Shown here in pieces: positions 10,511 to 19,470 of a stretch of DNA of 64,000 nucleotides. Position 1 is the first letter of the stretch; the number at the start of each line of letters is the position of its first letter. A program made the position numbers and the translations under genes. The stretch is from NCBI GenBank assembly GCA_047967505.1, contig CM106541.1; one strand, 5' to 3'. The notes beneath the pieces are model-generated. The model did no database searches and had not been told where the DNA came from. It was given only the letters and a program-made list of their open reading frames with translations. The DNA comes from Dipteris shenzhenensis. Lineage: Eukaryota; Polypodiophyta; Polypodiopsida; Gleicheniales.

Positions 10511-10887
10511 AGCAAGAGGGAGCATAAACGGCCGCTGACGTTTTCCTCACCCAAATCAACATAGCATGAGAGAGCACTATCCTCCATTTCGCTCCCGGAC
10601 TCCTCCGCATCATCTTCCAATTCCTTCTTCACATACACTTGCATCACTAGCTTGAAGACCACCATGAACTCACGGCACCACTTGGCCGTTTCACCCTCCG
10701 TGTCATACCTAGACACGAGCCACTGCAAGTACCCCATGTCCTTGCTCAGGAGGACGTTCACCCACTCTGGAACGGCCCTCATCACATCCACTGCGGCTTC
10801 CATCTCTGACTTCCCACTTCTCATTGCCCGTAGTATTGTCTCCTTCCCTTGTGCGTATGATTGACTTTGTCCGTCACGTGACGCCAT
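10435..10887 (-). CDS. Gag-like small protein of the nested element
   Basis: An uninterrupted 150-codon ORF from ATG 10887-10885, about 50 nt after the primer-binding site, as expected for a first ORF. The first ~110 residues cover the internal region. They contain KSEMEAAVDVMRAVPEWVN, a Trp-rich segment (GYLQWLVSRYDTEGETAKW) and an acidic stretch ELEDDAEESGSEMEDS; the tail runs into the LTR. No zinc knuckle or catalytic motif is visible. The position suggests a gag-type RNA-binding or capsid role, but sequence similarity does not prove it. The ORF can also be extended upstream through the LTR (to 11205), which I consider less likely. Confidence 0.45.
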   Translation of the reverse strand: MASRDGQSQSYAQGKETILRAMRSGKSEMEAAVDVMRAVPEWVNVLLSKDMGYLQWLVSRYDTEGETAKWCREFMVVFKLVMQVYVKKELEDDAEESGSEMEDSALSCYVDLGEENVSGRLCSLLLVNIFCCNQVRSCDHLALHLVPLCQ

Positions 10888-10948
10888 ACCTCGATACAGG
10901 ATCCGCCTCGAAGGCTCGGGATACCTTGAGGTTTGCTCTGATACCAAG

Positions 10949-11588
10949 TGTAAGGGCCCGGCGGTTCCGGACTTAGTCTCCGAATGCGAGCACCTATTCA
11001 CGGCGCCACTCAAGTCTTTCGCACTTCCCGTCCCTGTGACCGCGCTTCTCGCGCCTCTGGTCTCCGTTTTCGCGCTTCTCGTGCCTTGGGTCTTCTCCAC
11101 GCCTATAGCATCTCGGGACTCTGCATCACTCATTTTCCTAAACGTGACTCTTCGGTCACTGCTTCCACATCTCGCGCCTTCCGCGCCGTTTCCCACACAT
11201 CTCACGGCTCCCGCACCGTTCTCTCAGGGCTTCACGCCCTGCATGCATCTCTCGGCTCCCGCGCCGTTTCCCATGCACCTCACGGCTCCTGCGCCGTTTC
11301 CTCCGTGTCTCACGGCTCCCGCGCCGTTCTCTTGGTCCATCACCTGTTTACCGGTCGTTTTCCTTGGGGCGCACCTTGCACTCCCACGACACGGTTCTGC
11401 TTCCCTGTTTCCATTGTCCTTCCCTTTTGTCTCTCTGGCCGTCGTTTTAGATCCTGTTCTCCTTTCTGCTTGGGCCTGCCACCATTCCTAACTCCACCTA
11501 CGCCGTTCTTCCTCCTCCCAGTCCTCATCTTCGCTTTCACTTTCCGAGCCGCTTTCCGACTCAAAATGAACAAAACACCATTTTTTCA
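10949..11588. other. CG-rich right part of the insert inside H
   Basis: It begins with the 47-bp LTR repeat (10949-10995). After that it is unrelated by eye to the left LTR and is strongly enriched in CpG compared with the flanks. It holds the minisatellite at 11160-11345. Where the insert ends and the right arm of H begins is uncertain (between about 11571 and 11588). It may be a recombined LTR or captured DNA. Confidence 0.45.
11160..11345. repeat. CG-rich minisatellite, about 33 bp per unit
   Basis: About five units related to 'catctcacggctcccgcgccgtttccc' follow each other with small changes. In one plus-strand frame they encode repeats of HLTAPAPFP, which explains the ORFs 10984-11685 and 11036-11491. 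I treat those ORFs as repeat artefacts. Confidence 0.75.
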
Positions 11589-12069
11589 AATTTTATCAGA
11601 ATATGGTCATGTTGGTACTCAAAATGACCGGAATTTGACGAGGAATCCAAATATGAGGTCAAATCTGTCAAATTATACACTTTGAAAATAAACAAATTTC
11701 CCACATGCTCTCCCTTCCCCTTTACATTTAGTAGATGAACATAACTTTCACATTCCTCATCCTCTCTCTCCTCCTTGCACTCCTCTTTGCATACCTTATA
11801 AGTTCCCCCTCTACGTTCTCCACTATGATAATGAATATATGTTCCAACTCCCCTCCCCTCCGTTCTCCATGCCACCTTACCCATGCGCCCGTCCCTCCCC
11901 CTTTCCTTTATCTCCCCTACTCCCCCTCTCTCCTCTTAACTGCAACCACAACCCAAACTTTCAACCCACCCCACTCCATGACCCCCCCCTCTCTCTCTCT
12001 CAGGTGAATGAAAAGCTCGCAATATTCATGAAAATTGAAAAAAAGCTCATGAAAAAAAGCTCACCAAAA
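11589..12069. repeat. Right inverted arm of H
   Basis: The complement of the left arm. The inner part aattttatcagaatatgg... is near identical; the outer part is pyrimidine-rich. The tip carries aagctcgcaatattcatg and two aaaagctca blocks before ccaaaa. It is 100 bp longer than the left arm. Plus-strand ORFs 11735-12007 and 11839-12078 come from the pyrimidine-rich tract. Confidence 0.72.
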
Positions 12070-12072
12070 AAT

Positions 12073-12364
12073 TGTTGAGATATCAAGCTCTACCCCCGAT
12101 ATATCTCCTGGATGACTATCATTTATGTCACCGCCTATGTTAGTTGTACTCGTGGTGTAGTTAGACTACCACGTATGTTTTTGGTTTGGGTTCACATATG
12201 AACCACGTATTCTAGGGTTTGACATATAGGGTATTTCCCTCTTCTATTGTGTTGTGTGCAAAAGTGAAGAAAGGCTTCACCCTCCAACCTTGTGTCCTCT
12301 CTCTTTTGTGTGTTGTGAAGAAAGCTGAACTTGAGTCTCCTATCTCTCTCCCTTATTCTTTACA
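12073..12364 (+). repeat. 5' LTR of element B
   Basis: A 292-bp LTR starting tgttgagatatcaagctc and ending ttattctttaca. It is directly followed by the primer-binding site. No clear TATA box is seen. Confidence 0.95.
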
Positions 12365-12376
12365 TGGTATCAGAGC
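12365..12376 (+). promoter_or_regulatory. Primer-binding site of B (initiator tRNA-Met)
   Basis: The string tggtatcagagc directly abuts the LTR. It is the classic complement to the 3' end of plant initiator tRNA-Met used by copia and many gypsy elements. The same string marks the 5' ends of A, C, D, E, F and the gag-only element in this window. Confidence 0.93.
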
Positions 12377-12940
12377 CTTGTTCGTGGTAAGGAGCTCAAG
12401 AAAGCAAGCCAAGTTTGTGGTGTCCTGGTAAGAGGACAGTGTTGCTTTCCTATTTCGAGTTTGGGAGCAAATCTCTGCAGGTAGCACAGCCAGAAGTGCA
12501 GGAGTGCACTGTTTCAGATTGAGAGGCCCTTCGCGGTGTGGCGAGAGCGCAGTATATGCTGCGGGTCAGGGCAAAGCCCTGGGTGACTTTATTTTTTTGA
12601 TTTGAGGCCGTTTCGGGGCCCATTTTGAAGGCGGAAGTTCTTCGCAGGCACTCAGAAAAAGGCCCTGTTTTTGCTGTGCGACCACTGCGCGGCTAGTCGG
12701 TGGAAAGATGCCACAGAAATTGCATCGTATGCCTGTGTGCAGAGATATTGCGAGTGGCAGATTCATGCATGTTGCCTGTTGATGCAAAATCGTCACTAGG
12801 AAGTGACTGTGTGGTGAAATACCACTTTCGTCAGTGTTGCAGATCTACCCCTGTGAGGCTTTTCGCAGAAGTTTTGCTATTTGCCCTTGTGAGGCATTTG
12901 CTGTGTTTACAGGTTGCTGTTGCAATTTGTGATTTGTAAA
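12377..12940 (+). other. Leader of element B
   Basis: A 564-bp untranslated leader between primer site and gag. It is similar to the reverse complement of 17551-18124, the leader of A, which shows that the two elements belong to one family. It is GC-richer than the LTR, with gggcccattttgaaggcgg-type blocks. Confidence 0.8.
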
Positions 12941-13732
12941 ATGTCTGAGAATCTGTCTACCATTGTCAGTGAGAAGCTTGACAAGAACAACTTCCAAGCA
13001 TGGAAGTTCAGGATGACAAACTTCCTTATGGGAAAGGGAGTTTGGGAGTACATCAGTGGTGAAACTGCAGAACTAGTTTTGGGTGCTGCTCCCACTCCTG
13101 CTGAATTGAAGGCCTTTAAAGAATGGCATGAAAAAGCCAGAAAATGCCTATATTGGCTGTCTGTTAGCATTTCAGATTCTATGATTGTGCATATACAGGA
13201 TGTAGAGACGCCTAAGGAGGCATGGGATACATTGGTGAAGCTGTATAGCACAAATACCAAAGCACGAAAGATGCAGCTAAAGCAGGAGTTGCACAATGTG
13301 CAAAGGAAAAATCTGAATATAAATGAGTATTCCTTGAAGGTGAAAGGCCTTGCAGATTCTCTTGCCTCCATTGGAGCACCTGTTGATGATGAGGACTTAG
13401 TGTCCGTGACCTTGAATGGTCTTGGGAAAGATTATGCACAGTTTCGGACATCCATTGGAGTCCGTGAAACATTTCCTGATTTTCAAGAACTTATTGCTCT
13501 CTTGCTGAGTGAAGAGCAAAGGAATGGTGGTTCAGCCACCTCAACTTCTCAAGAGACTGCTTTCTACTCGAATACAGGTAGAGGCAGGGGTAGAGGAAGA
13601 GGCCGTTTTGGTGGCCGTGCAGGAAATCAGAACCAACAGCAACAACAGGAAAACCAGTCCTATGGAGGAGGACGTGGTAGTTCTAGAGGCAGGGGGAGCC
13701 AAAGAGGCCGTGGTTCATGGCAAAGGAACTAG
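12941..13732 (+). CDS. Element B gag (truncated by TAG)
   Basis: ATG 12941 opens a 263-codon frame ending at TAG 13730-13732. It carries the copia gag block FQAWKFRMTNFLMGKGVWEY near the N-terminus, a WDTLVKLYSTNTKARKMQLK block, and a Gly/Arg-rich tail (GRGRGRGRFGGR) before the stop. After the stop the same frame continues with a zinc knuckle (CYYCGKPGHKENTC, about 13751-13795), so a normal gag would be longer. An upstream in-frame ATG at 12914 exists, but the ATG at 12941 matches the family start. The product would form the cytoplasmic particle. Confidence 0.85.
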   Translation: MSENLSTIVSEKLDKNNFQAWKFRMTNFLMGKGVWEYISGETAELVLGAAPTPAELKAFKEWHEKARKCLYWLSVSISDSMIVHIQDVETPKEAWDTLVKLYSTNTKARKMQLKQELHNVQRKNLNINEYSLKVKGLADSLASIGAPVDDEDLVSVTLNGLGKDYAQFRTSIGVRETFPDFQELIALLLSEEQRNGGSATSTSQETAFYSNTGRGRGRGRGRFGGRAGNQNQQQQQENQSYGGGRGSSRGRGSQRGRGSWQRN

Positions 13733-14803
13733 CAAGTAAATAGCAGCACAGAATGCTATTATTGTGGAAAGCCTGGACACAAGGAGAATACATGCTATAA
13801 AAAGTAGAATGACATCAAAAGTGGGAAGTTGCAGCAAAGCAACTATGCATCATCAAGTGGGCATGGTGACGACAGAAATGAGCACCTTTTTGTGATGCAG
13901 CATATGGTTAACTCCATGTCAGGAGATGCTGCAGCTTGCAATGATGTTTAGTATGTTGATTCAGGTGCCTCTAACCACATGACCAGTCATGGTGAGTGGT
14001 TTCATGATGTTAGAAATTTGGATAAGCCAGGTTATGTTGAAATAGGTGATGATACTGCGCACCCAATTACGCAGGTTGGTAAAGTGCCATTGGCTATGCA
14101 GGATGGCTAAACGAAGTACTTGACAGATGTACTTCATGTTCCAAAAATCACTAAGAACCTGGTTTCAGTTGGCCAGATGGTTGAGCAAGGTCTGCAGGTT
14201 AGATTTAACCCTGATGGATGCTTTGTTGAGGACTTGAAAAATAAGTGCCACTTGGTTGCGAAAGGCAACAAAAATGGCAGAATGTTCACCTTGGATGTTG
14301 ATATGCCTGAGGTGAAAGCTGCTATGTTTGCGCATGGGAGAGGTGTCATTGCAGATATTGAGATATGGCACAAGCGCATTGGGCACGTGAATATACAAAG
14401 GCTGAAATCTATGCAAACGAAAAACATTGTTGCAGGTTTGCCTAAATTCAGAGTTGAGGGAATGCAAAAGGTATGTGAAGCATGCCAAATGGGTAAGCAG
14501 GCCAGACATGCATTTCCCAAAAATGCTAAGGTGAGCAGAAGACCTTTGGAAGCGATCCATTCAGATGTTTGGACAACCAAAACTGCTTCTATTGGTGGAT
14601 GCCATTATTATGTGACGTTTATTGATGACTACACTAGGAAGGTGTGGATTTATTTTATGAAGCACAAAAGTGAAGTGTTCAGCCATTTCAAGGGTTTTAA
14701 GGCCATGGTTGAAAAAGAGAAAGGTGTGCATATTAAAGTGCTAAGATCTGATGGAGGGGGAGAGTACTTTTCAGAAGAATTCTGTGAATATCTGAAAGAA
14801 TAG
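13733..14803 (+). pseudogene. Element B zinc knuckle, protease, pre-integrase, integrase start
   Basis: Same frame as gag. It holds a CX2CX4HX4C knuckle, then protease VDSGASNHM (about 13955), then HKRIGHVN and CEACQMGKQ (H-H-C-C pre-integrase), then the integrase core with HSDVWTTK and LRSDGGGEYFSEE. In-frame stops: TAG 13805-13807 (A has Gln), TAG 13949-13951 (A has Trp), TAA 14108-14110 (A has Lys), TAG 14801-14803 (A has His). All lie in one uninterrupted frame, so these are point changes, not frameshifts. Confidence 0.9.
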
Positions 14804-15898
14804 GGAATTCAAAGGAAGTACTCATGCAGGTATACCCCTCAGCAGAATGGGGTTGCAGAAAGGAAGAACAGGCATATTGCAGAAGTAGGAGGGGCGATCC
14901 TAAATGAGAAAAACATGCCTGATTATTTTTGGGCTGAAGCAGTAGCAACTGCTGTTTATATTATGAACAGAACCCCCACTGCAGCTGTCCATGGCATGAC
15001 GCCTGAAGAAATGTATACAGGCCAAAAACCAGATATTTCTCACTTGAAGGTATTTGGTTGCATAGCTTATGTTCATGTTCCTGATGAGAAGAGAACAAAG
15101 CTAGATCCAAAGGCAGAAAAATGCATCTTTATTGGATATGCTCTGCACCAGAAAGGGTATCGCTGTTATAACCCTTCCACCCGCAAAATGCAAGTGAGCA
15201 GAGATGTTGTTTTTGATGAAATGAGCAGCTGGTATGCACCAATTGTTATGGTAGGAGATGCAGATGCAGGAAAGGGGAATGCTGTAATAAATGCAGAGCA
15301 GCAATCTCAAGCCTTGAGTGGACCCAGAGAGTCCTCTACTAGTGGATCTAATGCATGGACAGGGAGATTGAGATCTAGTGAATCGTCACATGGCAGCCCT
15401 GATAGTGTTGTGCAGGTATCACATAAGGGAAAAGAAAAAGTAGACAATGCTCTAGTGTTTGATGTGTCTGCTGGTAGCTCTCATGTTGATGGAGAGTCAA
15501 GTGGCTCTAAAATAAGCCTTGATGAGGAACTTGGGATTCCTTCTGTTGTTACACCTGGTGCAAGGAAAAGCAGGCATGATTTAAAGACTCCTGCAACTAA
15601 TCCAGCTGTAGGAGGTCCACTCGTATTAAGTATCTAGTTGACAGGCTGAGATATGATGGGTATACAGCACATCACTATGCTTATATGGTCAAGGTTCTAG
15701 AGGAGCCAGAGCCCACATGTTTTGAGGATGCAGCAGGGCATAAAAATTGGGAAGCAGCTATGGATGAAGAGATGGCTGCCTTGGATGCAAACCACACTTG
15801 GGATTTGATGCCTTTGCCTCATGATAAGAAGGCTATTGGCTGCAAGTGGGTTTACAAAGTAAAGCACAATGCTAATGGGTCTGTTAGCAGGTACAAGA
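14804..15898 (+). pseudogene. Element B integrase end, linker and RT start
   Basis: The integrase Glu motif YTPQQNGVAERKNRHIAE lies at about 14830-14885. ORF 14915-15637 continues with the C-terminal block KVFGCIAYVHVPDEKR and ends after a frameshift near 15600. The next frame (from about 15611) carries [13 protein letters not shown] and the RT start [14 protein letters not shown]. At about 15898 five bases are missing relative to the RYKARLVAKG block of A, so the frame shifts again. Confidence 0.88.
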
Positions 15899-17290
15899 TT
15901 GGTTGCCAAAGGTTTTGCGCAGACATATGGAATTGACTATGAGGAAACTTTCAGCCCAGTTGCAAGGATGGCAACCGTGAGAGCAGTAATTGCTATGGCT
16001 GCTGCAAAGGGATGGTCTTTGCATCAGATGGATGTGAAAAATGCCTTCTTGCATGGTGATTTGCAGGAAGAGGTTTATATGATGCAGCCAGAAGGTTATG
16101 AGGATAATTCACACCCCAATTTTGTATGCAAGTTGCGCAAAGCCTTGTATGGCTTAAAACAGGCACCGAGGGCATGGTCAGACAAGATAGGGCAATATCT
16201 TGTCACTATTGGATTTCAGATTTCCAATTCAGATTTTTCACTTTATGTGAAAAGGACAAACAGAGGGATTGTGCTTATAGTCATCTATGTTGATGACTTG
16301 ATTATTACAGGTGATAGTGATGCAGACATTAATGAAGTGAAGCTGCTGTTGAAGCAGAAATTTGAGATGAAGGATTTGGGAGAGCTGCGTTACTTCTTGG
16401 GCATTGAGGTTATTAGATCCCCGAGTGGGATATGGCTGTTGCAAAGGCAATACGGTTTGGACATGCTGTCCAAATATGGGATGACAGGCTGTAAGCCTAT
16501 CTCTGTTCCATTGGAGCAGAATGTGAAGCTCAATGCAGAGACAGGTGAGCTTCTTGAAGATATTACTATGTACAGGCGCATAGTAGGTAGCTTGATTTAC
16601 ATGACTATAACCAGACCAGATTTGAGCTATGCTGTGGGGCTGGTGAGTCAGTTTATGCAGGCACCGAGGAAGCCACATTTGGATGCGGCTAGGCGCATAC
16701 TGCGGTATGTGAAGTCCACATTGCATTATGGACTGTTTTATGAAGCTGGGTGTGCATTACAGGTACGTGGATACACAGATGCTGACTAAGCTGGTAGTGT
16801 CTCAGACAGGAGATCTACTAGTGGTTTTATGTTTTCCCTTGGGAGTGGTGCCATCAGTTGGAGCAGCAAGAAGCAGCCAACAGTTGCCTTGTCGAGCATA
16901 GAGGCTGAGTACAGGGGTGCAGCAATGGCTGCATGTGAGGTAGCTTGGTTACGAAAGCTACTTGCAGATATGGGACAGTCAATTCATGCAGCAGTTGTCA
17001 TTCATTGTGACAACATTAGCAGCATCATGCTTGCTAATAACCCAGTTTATCATGCTAGAACGAAGCACATTGAGGTGCATTATCACTTTGTGAGAGAGAA
17101 GGTTCTAGCTGGTGAGATTGATCTTGTCTATGTCAGCACTGAGGAGCAGGTGGCTGATATTTTTACGAAGGCATTGGGTACCGAGAAGCTTCGCAGATTT
17201 AGGAGCTTGCTTGGTGTATGTGAGATGGATTTGAGCTTGAGGGGGAGTGTTGAGATATCAAGCTCTACCCCCGATATATCTCCTGGATGA
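15899..17290 (+). pseudogene. Element B RT and RNase H
   Basis: ORF 15869-16789 has the RT core: [29 protein letters not shown], the catalytic IYVDDLIITGDSD and DLGELRYFLGIEV. TAA 16787-16789 replaces the Trp of the RNase H DADWAGS block. The frame then continues from 16790 through STSGFMF, LSSIEAEYRGAA, CDNISSIMLANNPVYHARTK and ADIFTKALG, and ends at TGA 17288-17290 inside the 3' LTR. The RT and RNase H catalytic residues are present, so only stops and frameshifts prevent expression. Confidence 0.92.
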
Positions 17291-17545
17291 CTATCATTTA
17301 TGTCACCGCCTATGTTAGTTGTACTCGTGGTGTAGTTAGACTACCACGTATGTTTTTGGTTTGGGTTCACATATGAACCACGTATTCTAGGGTTTGACAT
17401 ATAGGGTATTTCCCTCTTCTATTGTATGGTTGTTGTGTGCAAAAGTGAAGAAAGGCTTCACCCTCCAACCTTGTGTCCTCTCTCTTTTGTGTGTTGTGAA
17501 GAAAGCTGAACTTGAGTCTCCTATCTCTCTCCCTTATTCTTTACA
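17248..17545 (+). repeat. 3' LTR of element B
   Basis: 298 bp, preceded by the polypurine tract ttgagggggag at 17237-17247. Identical to the 5' LTR except for a 6-bp insertion inside a tg-rich stretch. It abuts the leader of A directly after the aaaat duplication. Confidence 0.95.
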
Positions 17546-17550
17546 AAAAT

Positions 17551-18124
17551 CACACCCCACGCCATTACAGAACACTGCAAAATATTCTGTCACTACCAAA
17601 AACACAACTTTTGCCTCACACGGGCAAATCTACAAAACTGACAAAAATGGTATTTGACCACACAGTCACTTCCTAGTGATGATTTTGCATCAACAGGTAA
17701 TAAGGATGATTCTATAACTCCCAATATCTCTGCACACAGGCATACGATGTAATTTCTACAATAACTTTTGACCAACCTGCAGAGCAGTGTCGCACAGCAA
17801 AAACAGGGCCTTTTTCTCAGTGCTTGCGGAGAACTTTCGCCTCTAAAACGGGCCCTGAAATGATCTCAAATCAGAAAAATAAAGTGACCGAGGGCCCGTT
17901 TTGGAGGGCTCTCTCTCTCTAAGGTTCGCCCTCGCCTGCAGCACATATAGCCCTCTCGCCACACCACGAAGGGCGTCTCAATCTGAGACAGTGCACTCTT
18001 ACACTTCCGGCTATGCTACCTACAAAGATCTGCTCCCAAAATCGAAAAAGGAAAGCAACACTAGTCCTCTTACCAGGACACCACGAACTTGGTTTGCTTT
18101 CTTGAGCTCCTTACCATGAACCAG
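17551..18124 (-). other. Leader of element A (continuation beyond B)
   Basis: Reverse complement similar to the B leader, including gcatcgtatgcctgtgtgca-type and tgatgcaaaatc blocks. It links the gag fragment of A at 9528 to its primer site at 18125-18136 and so shows that H and B are insertions within A. Confidence 0.82.
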
Positions 18125-18136
18125 GCTCTGATACCA
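18125..18136 (-). promoter_or_regulatory. Primer-binding site of A (initiator tRNA-Met)
   Basis: Plus-strand gctctgatacca is the complement of tggtatcagagc and directly abuts the 5' LTR of A. Confidence 0.92.
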
Positions 18137-18488
18137 TGTGAAGATAGTGGGAGAGAAGGAAGGAATCTCACTTGCAGCTTTCTCACATACACAATGGGGG
18201 AATACACACAAAGGTGGAGGCTGAAAACAGTTTTCCTCTTCTTAGTTGTGAAAGCCAAAAGAACTCTAGTACAAAGAAATAGAAGAACCCTATATGTGGG
18301 TCTCAAACCAAACTCAGCTAACTAAGGTGGCATACTAACTGAGCCACGAACTAGAGTACATAAGGATAGCTATCATCCAGCTATTATTCATGGGCGGTGT
18401 ACCAACCGCATCTGCAGCTAACAAGTCAGTGACATAAATGCACAATGGTCACCCTGGCATATCATGAGTGGAGCTCGATATCTCAACA
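18137..18488 (-). repeat. 5' LTR of element A
   Basis: 352 bp, tgtgaagatagtgggaga... to ...gatatctcaaca on the plus strand. It pairs with 4781-5132, with 11 substitutions. It is followed by target duplication ttgtt at 18489-18493. Confidence 0.92.
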
Positions 18489-18493
18489 TTGTT

Positions 18494-18690
18494 ATACATT
18501 CAACCAATAGGAAGACAATGCCATACAAGAGAGTTAACTTTGTTGAATTATCAACAACACATTTAGATATTAGCTAGTGCAAAATATAATGCCATTTGTT
18601 TAAAGCAATGCCCTCAGTTAAGCTAAGCCTTTTATTCATCATGACATTGTCAATGGCAATTGTTATACATTCAACCAATAGGAAGACAAT
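18494..18690. repeat. Tandem repeat array, right part
   Basis: Continues the array cut at 4780. One further full unit of about 172 bp starts at 18519 and repeats the gttaagctaagc and caatggcaattgttatac blocks, then breaks down at about 18690. The unit length is about 145-172 bp and about three units remain. Confidence 0.82.
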
Positions 18691-18769
18691 GAGTTAACTA
18701 CTCAATACAAGCCAAAATTTAAAGATAACAATACCTTACGACCATTGAGTGTTATCTCAATCTATACTC

Positions 18770-18990
18770 GTGTTAATTACTTCATCAAACCCTACTAGGC
18801 TTGCGCTTTCTCACACATGGCAGAATTTTGATCTTCTCGGGCTTCTTCCCTCCTTTTGGTGTCCAGTTCCATACTATTGAGTCCACTTGCTCCCAATGTG
18901 TAGGATCCTTGTCATTGCACATCCAAAACTTTTTCCAATAATTTGCATACACCACTGCAAGGCACAGGCCATTTTTTGATGGAAATACCG
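18770..18990 (-). pseudogene. Isolated coding-like segment
   Basis: A minus-strand frame reads through LAVVYANYWKKFWMCNDKDP, then HWEQVDSIVWNWTPKGG and a Lys/Arg-rich end before TGA at about 18790. It is Trp-rich and coding-like in composition, but the start is not visible and no family is recognised. It could be the last exon of the pseudogene to its right, which lies on the same strand, or an unrelated fragment. Confidence 0.35.
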
Positions 18991-19039
18991 ACCTTTTTTA
19001 CACTTTAAAAAAAATTTTTGACGAGCGCAAAGGTTGGTA

Positions 19040-19140
19040 TTTACGTCACTATAGTCTGAAAAGAAATGTCACTATATAGCGACTCTAGTAAATGTTGCTA
19101 TATAGCAACACTGGTAAATCGTTGCTATATAGGGACCCTT
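19040..19140. repeat. Short subterminal-like repeats around TATATAG
   Basis: Three ~27-bp units share 'gctatatagcracnctrgtaaat' (about 19068, 19098 and 19124). The middle one contains the palindrome ttgctatatagcaa. Such clustered short repeats resemble subterminal transposase-binding arrays of CACTA elements, which fits the neighbouring pseudogene. I could not find a CACTA terminus with a partner. Confidence 0.45.
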
Positions 19141-19249
19141 AACAGAACTTTAAAAAACCATTAGTGGGGCTAAGCAGGGCCACAGCAAGCCCTATTTTTC
19201 CCCACTCATGTTTTTTTTAAAGTAATTACAAAAGAATGTTTACAGGCAC

Positions 19250-19470
19250 ATAAGTGAGATAAAACTCTCAAATCTTGTTTGTTACAAAATTTCCCTTGTG
19301 AAAGGGGTGATACAAAATTACTCAAATGAGCTAAGAGACAGAAGCATATACATGCCGAAGTATATAGAACCTTGTTTGTTATAAAATTTCCCTTTCGAAA
19401 AGGGTGATACAAAATCTCTCAAACGAGCCGACATACAAAAGCATATACATGCCAAAGTATATATAAACTA
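19250..19470. repeat. 98-bp tandem duplication
   Basis: The block cttgtttgttacaaaatttccctt at 19273 recurs at 19371 with few changes, both followed by gggtgatacaaaat, and later by gcatatacatgccraagtat. Confidence 0.75.

Larger units (their letters stand above)
9911..10948 (-). mobile_element. Small gag-only LTR element inside H (TR-GAG/TRIM-like)
   Basis: Read on the minus strand, a primer site ttggtatcagagc (complement at 10935-10947) lies 2 nt inside an LTR end at 10949. A short internal region of 438 bp follows, then an LTR-like segment 9911-10510 with TGTAA...TTACA ends. The terminal 47 bp of the LTR (9911-9957) repeat exactly at 10949-10995, but beyond that the right-hand LTR does not match. 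There is no protease, integrase or RT. Its layout fits a terminal-repeat element carrying only a gag-like ORF, whose right LTR has been replaced or rearranged. No 5-bp target duplication is visible. Confidence 0.6.
9529..12069. mobile_element. Element H: long inverted-repeat (foldback-like) element in gag of A
   Basis: Two inverted arms face each other: 9529-9908 and 11589-12069. The inner 100 bp of each arm are near-perfect reverse complements (arm ends aattttatcagaatatgg and its complement). The outer parts are diverged but still match, with repeated gcgagctttttt motifs at the tips (left tip ttttggcgagc, right tip gctcaccaaaa). Flanks are gag of A on the left and leader of A on the right, so H inserted into A. 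A possible 4-bp duplication aatc is present at 9525-9528 and, after removing B, at 12070-12072 plus 17551. No transposase is present. Its class (Mutator-like, foldback or other) is unresolved; a 4-bp duplication does not suit Mutator. Confidence 0.72.
12073..17545 (+). mobile_element. Element B: very young Ty1/copia, same family as A
   Basis: A complete plus-strand copia of 5.47 kb with LTRs 12073-12364 and 17248-17545, and a perfect target duplication aaaat at 12068-12072 and 17546-17550. The LTRs show no substitution along 292 aligned bases; the 3' LTR has one 6-bp insertion (17427 area, tatggt). The internal order is primer site, leader, gag, protease, integrase, RT, RNase H, polypurine tract. 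In spite of the near-identical LTRs the pol frame holds six in-frame stops and two frameshifts, so the copy was probably already defective when it inserted. Its LTR is related to, but shorter than, that of A. Confidence 0.95.
4781..18488 (-). mobile_element. Element A: Ty1/copia retrotransposon with nested insertions
   Basis: This is a minus-strand copia element bounded by two 352-bp LTRs (4781-5132 and 18137-18488) and a perfect 5-bp target duplication, ttgtt, at 4776-4780 and 18489-18493. Order on the minus strand: 5' LTR, initiator-Met primer site, leader, gag, protease, integrase, RT, RNase H, polypurine tract, 3' LTR. Integrase before RT is the copia order. About 8 kb of its span is later insertions: H (9529-12069) and B (12073-17545). 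The LTRs differ at 11 positions (3.1%). Coding capacity is destroyed by many stops, frameshifts and a deletion at the RT active site. It belongs to the same family as B, as shown by similar proteins and leader. Confidence 0.92.

Noticed and set aside
9946-10538. Plus-strand ORFs of 169 and 138 codons
   Set aside because: They lie antisense in an LTR-like CG-rich segment with few stops; no conserved block, and overlapping frames are both open.
11036-11685. Plus-strand ORFs with HLTAPAPFP repeats
   Set aside because: Product of the 33-bp minisatellite.
12219-12431. ORFs inside LTRs of B and A (also 17394-17657 and 18070-18306)
   Set aside because: They span LTR ends and the primer site, and appear twice only because the LTRs are repeated.
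13730-16789. TAG read as an amino acid (altered code or readthrough) to explain the many TAG stops
   Set aside because: TAA, TGA and frameshifts occur in the same frames, the intact oxidase gene needs no recoding, and methylation decay explains the bias.
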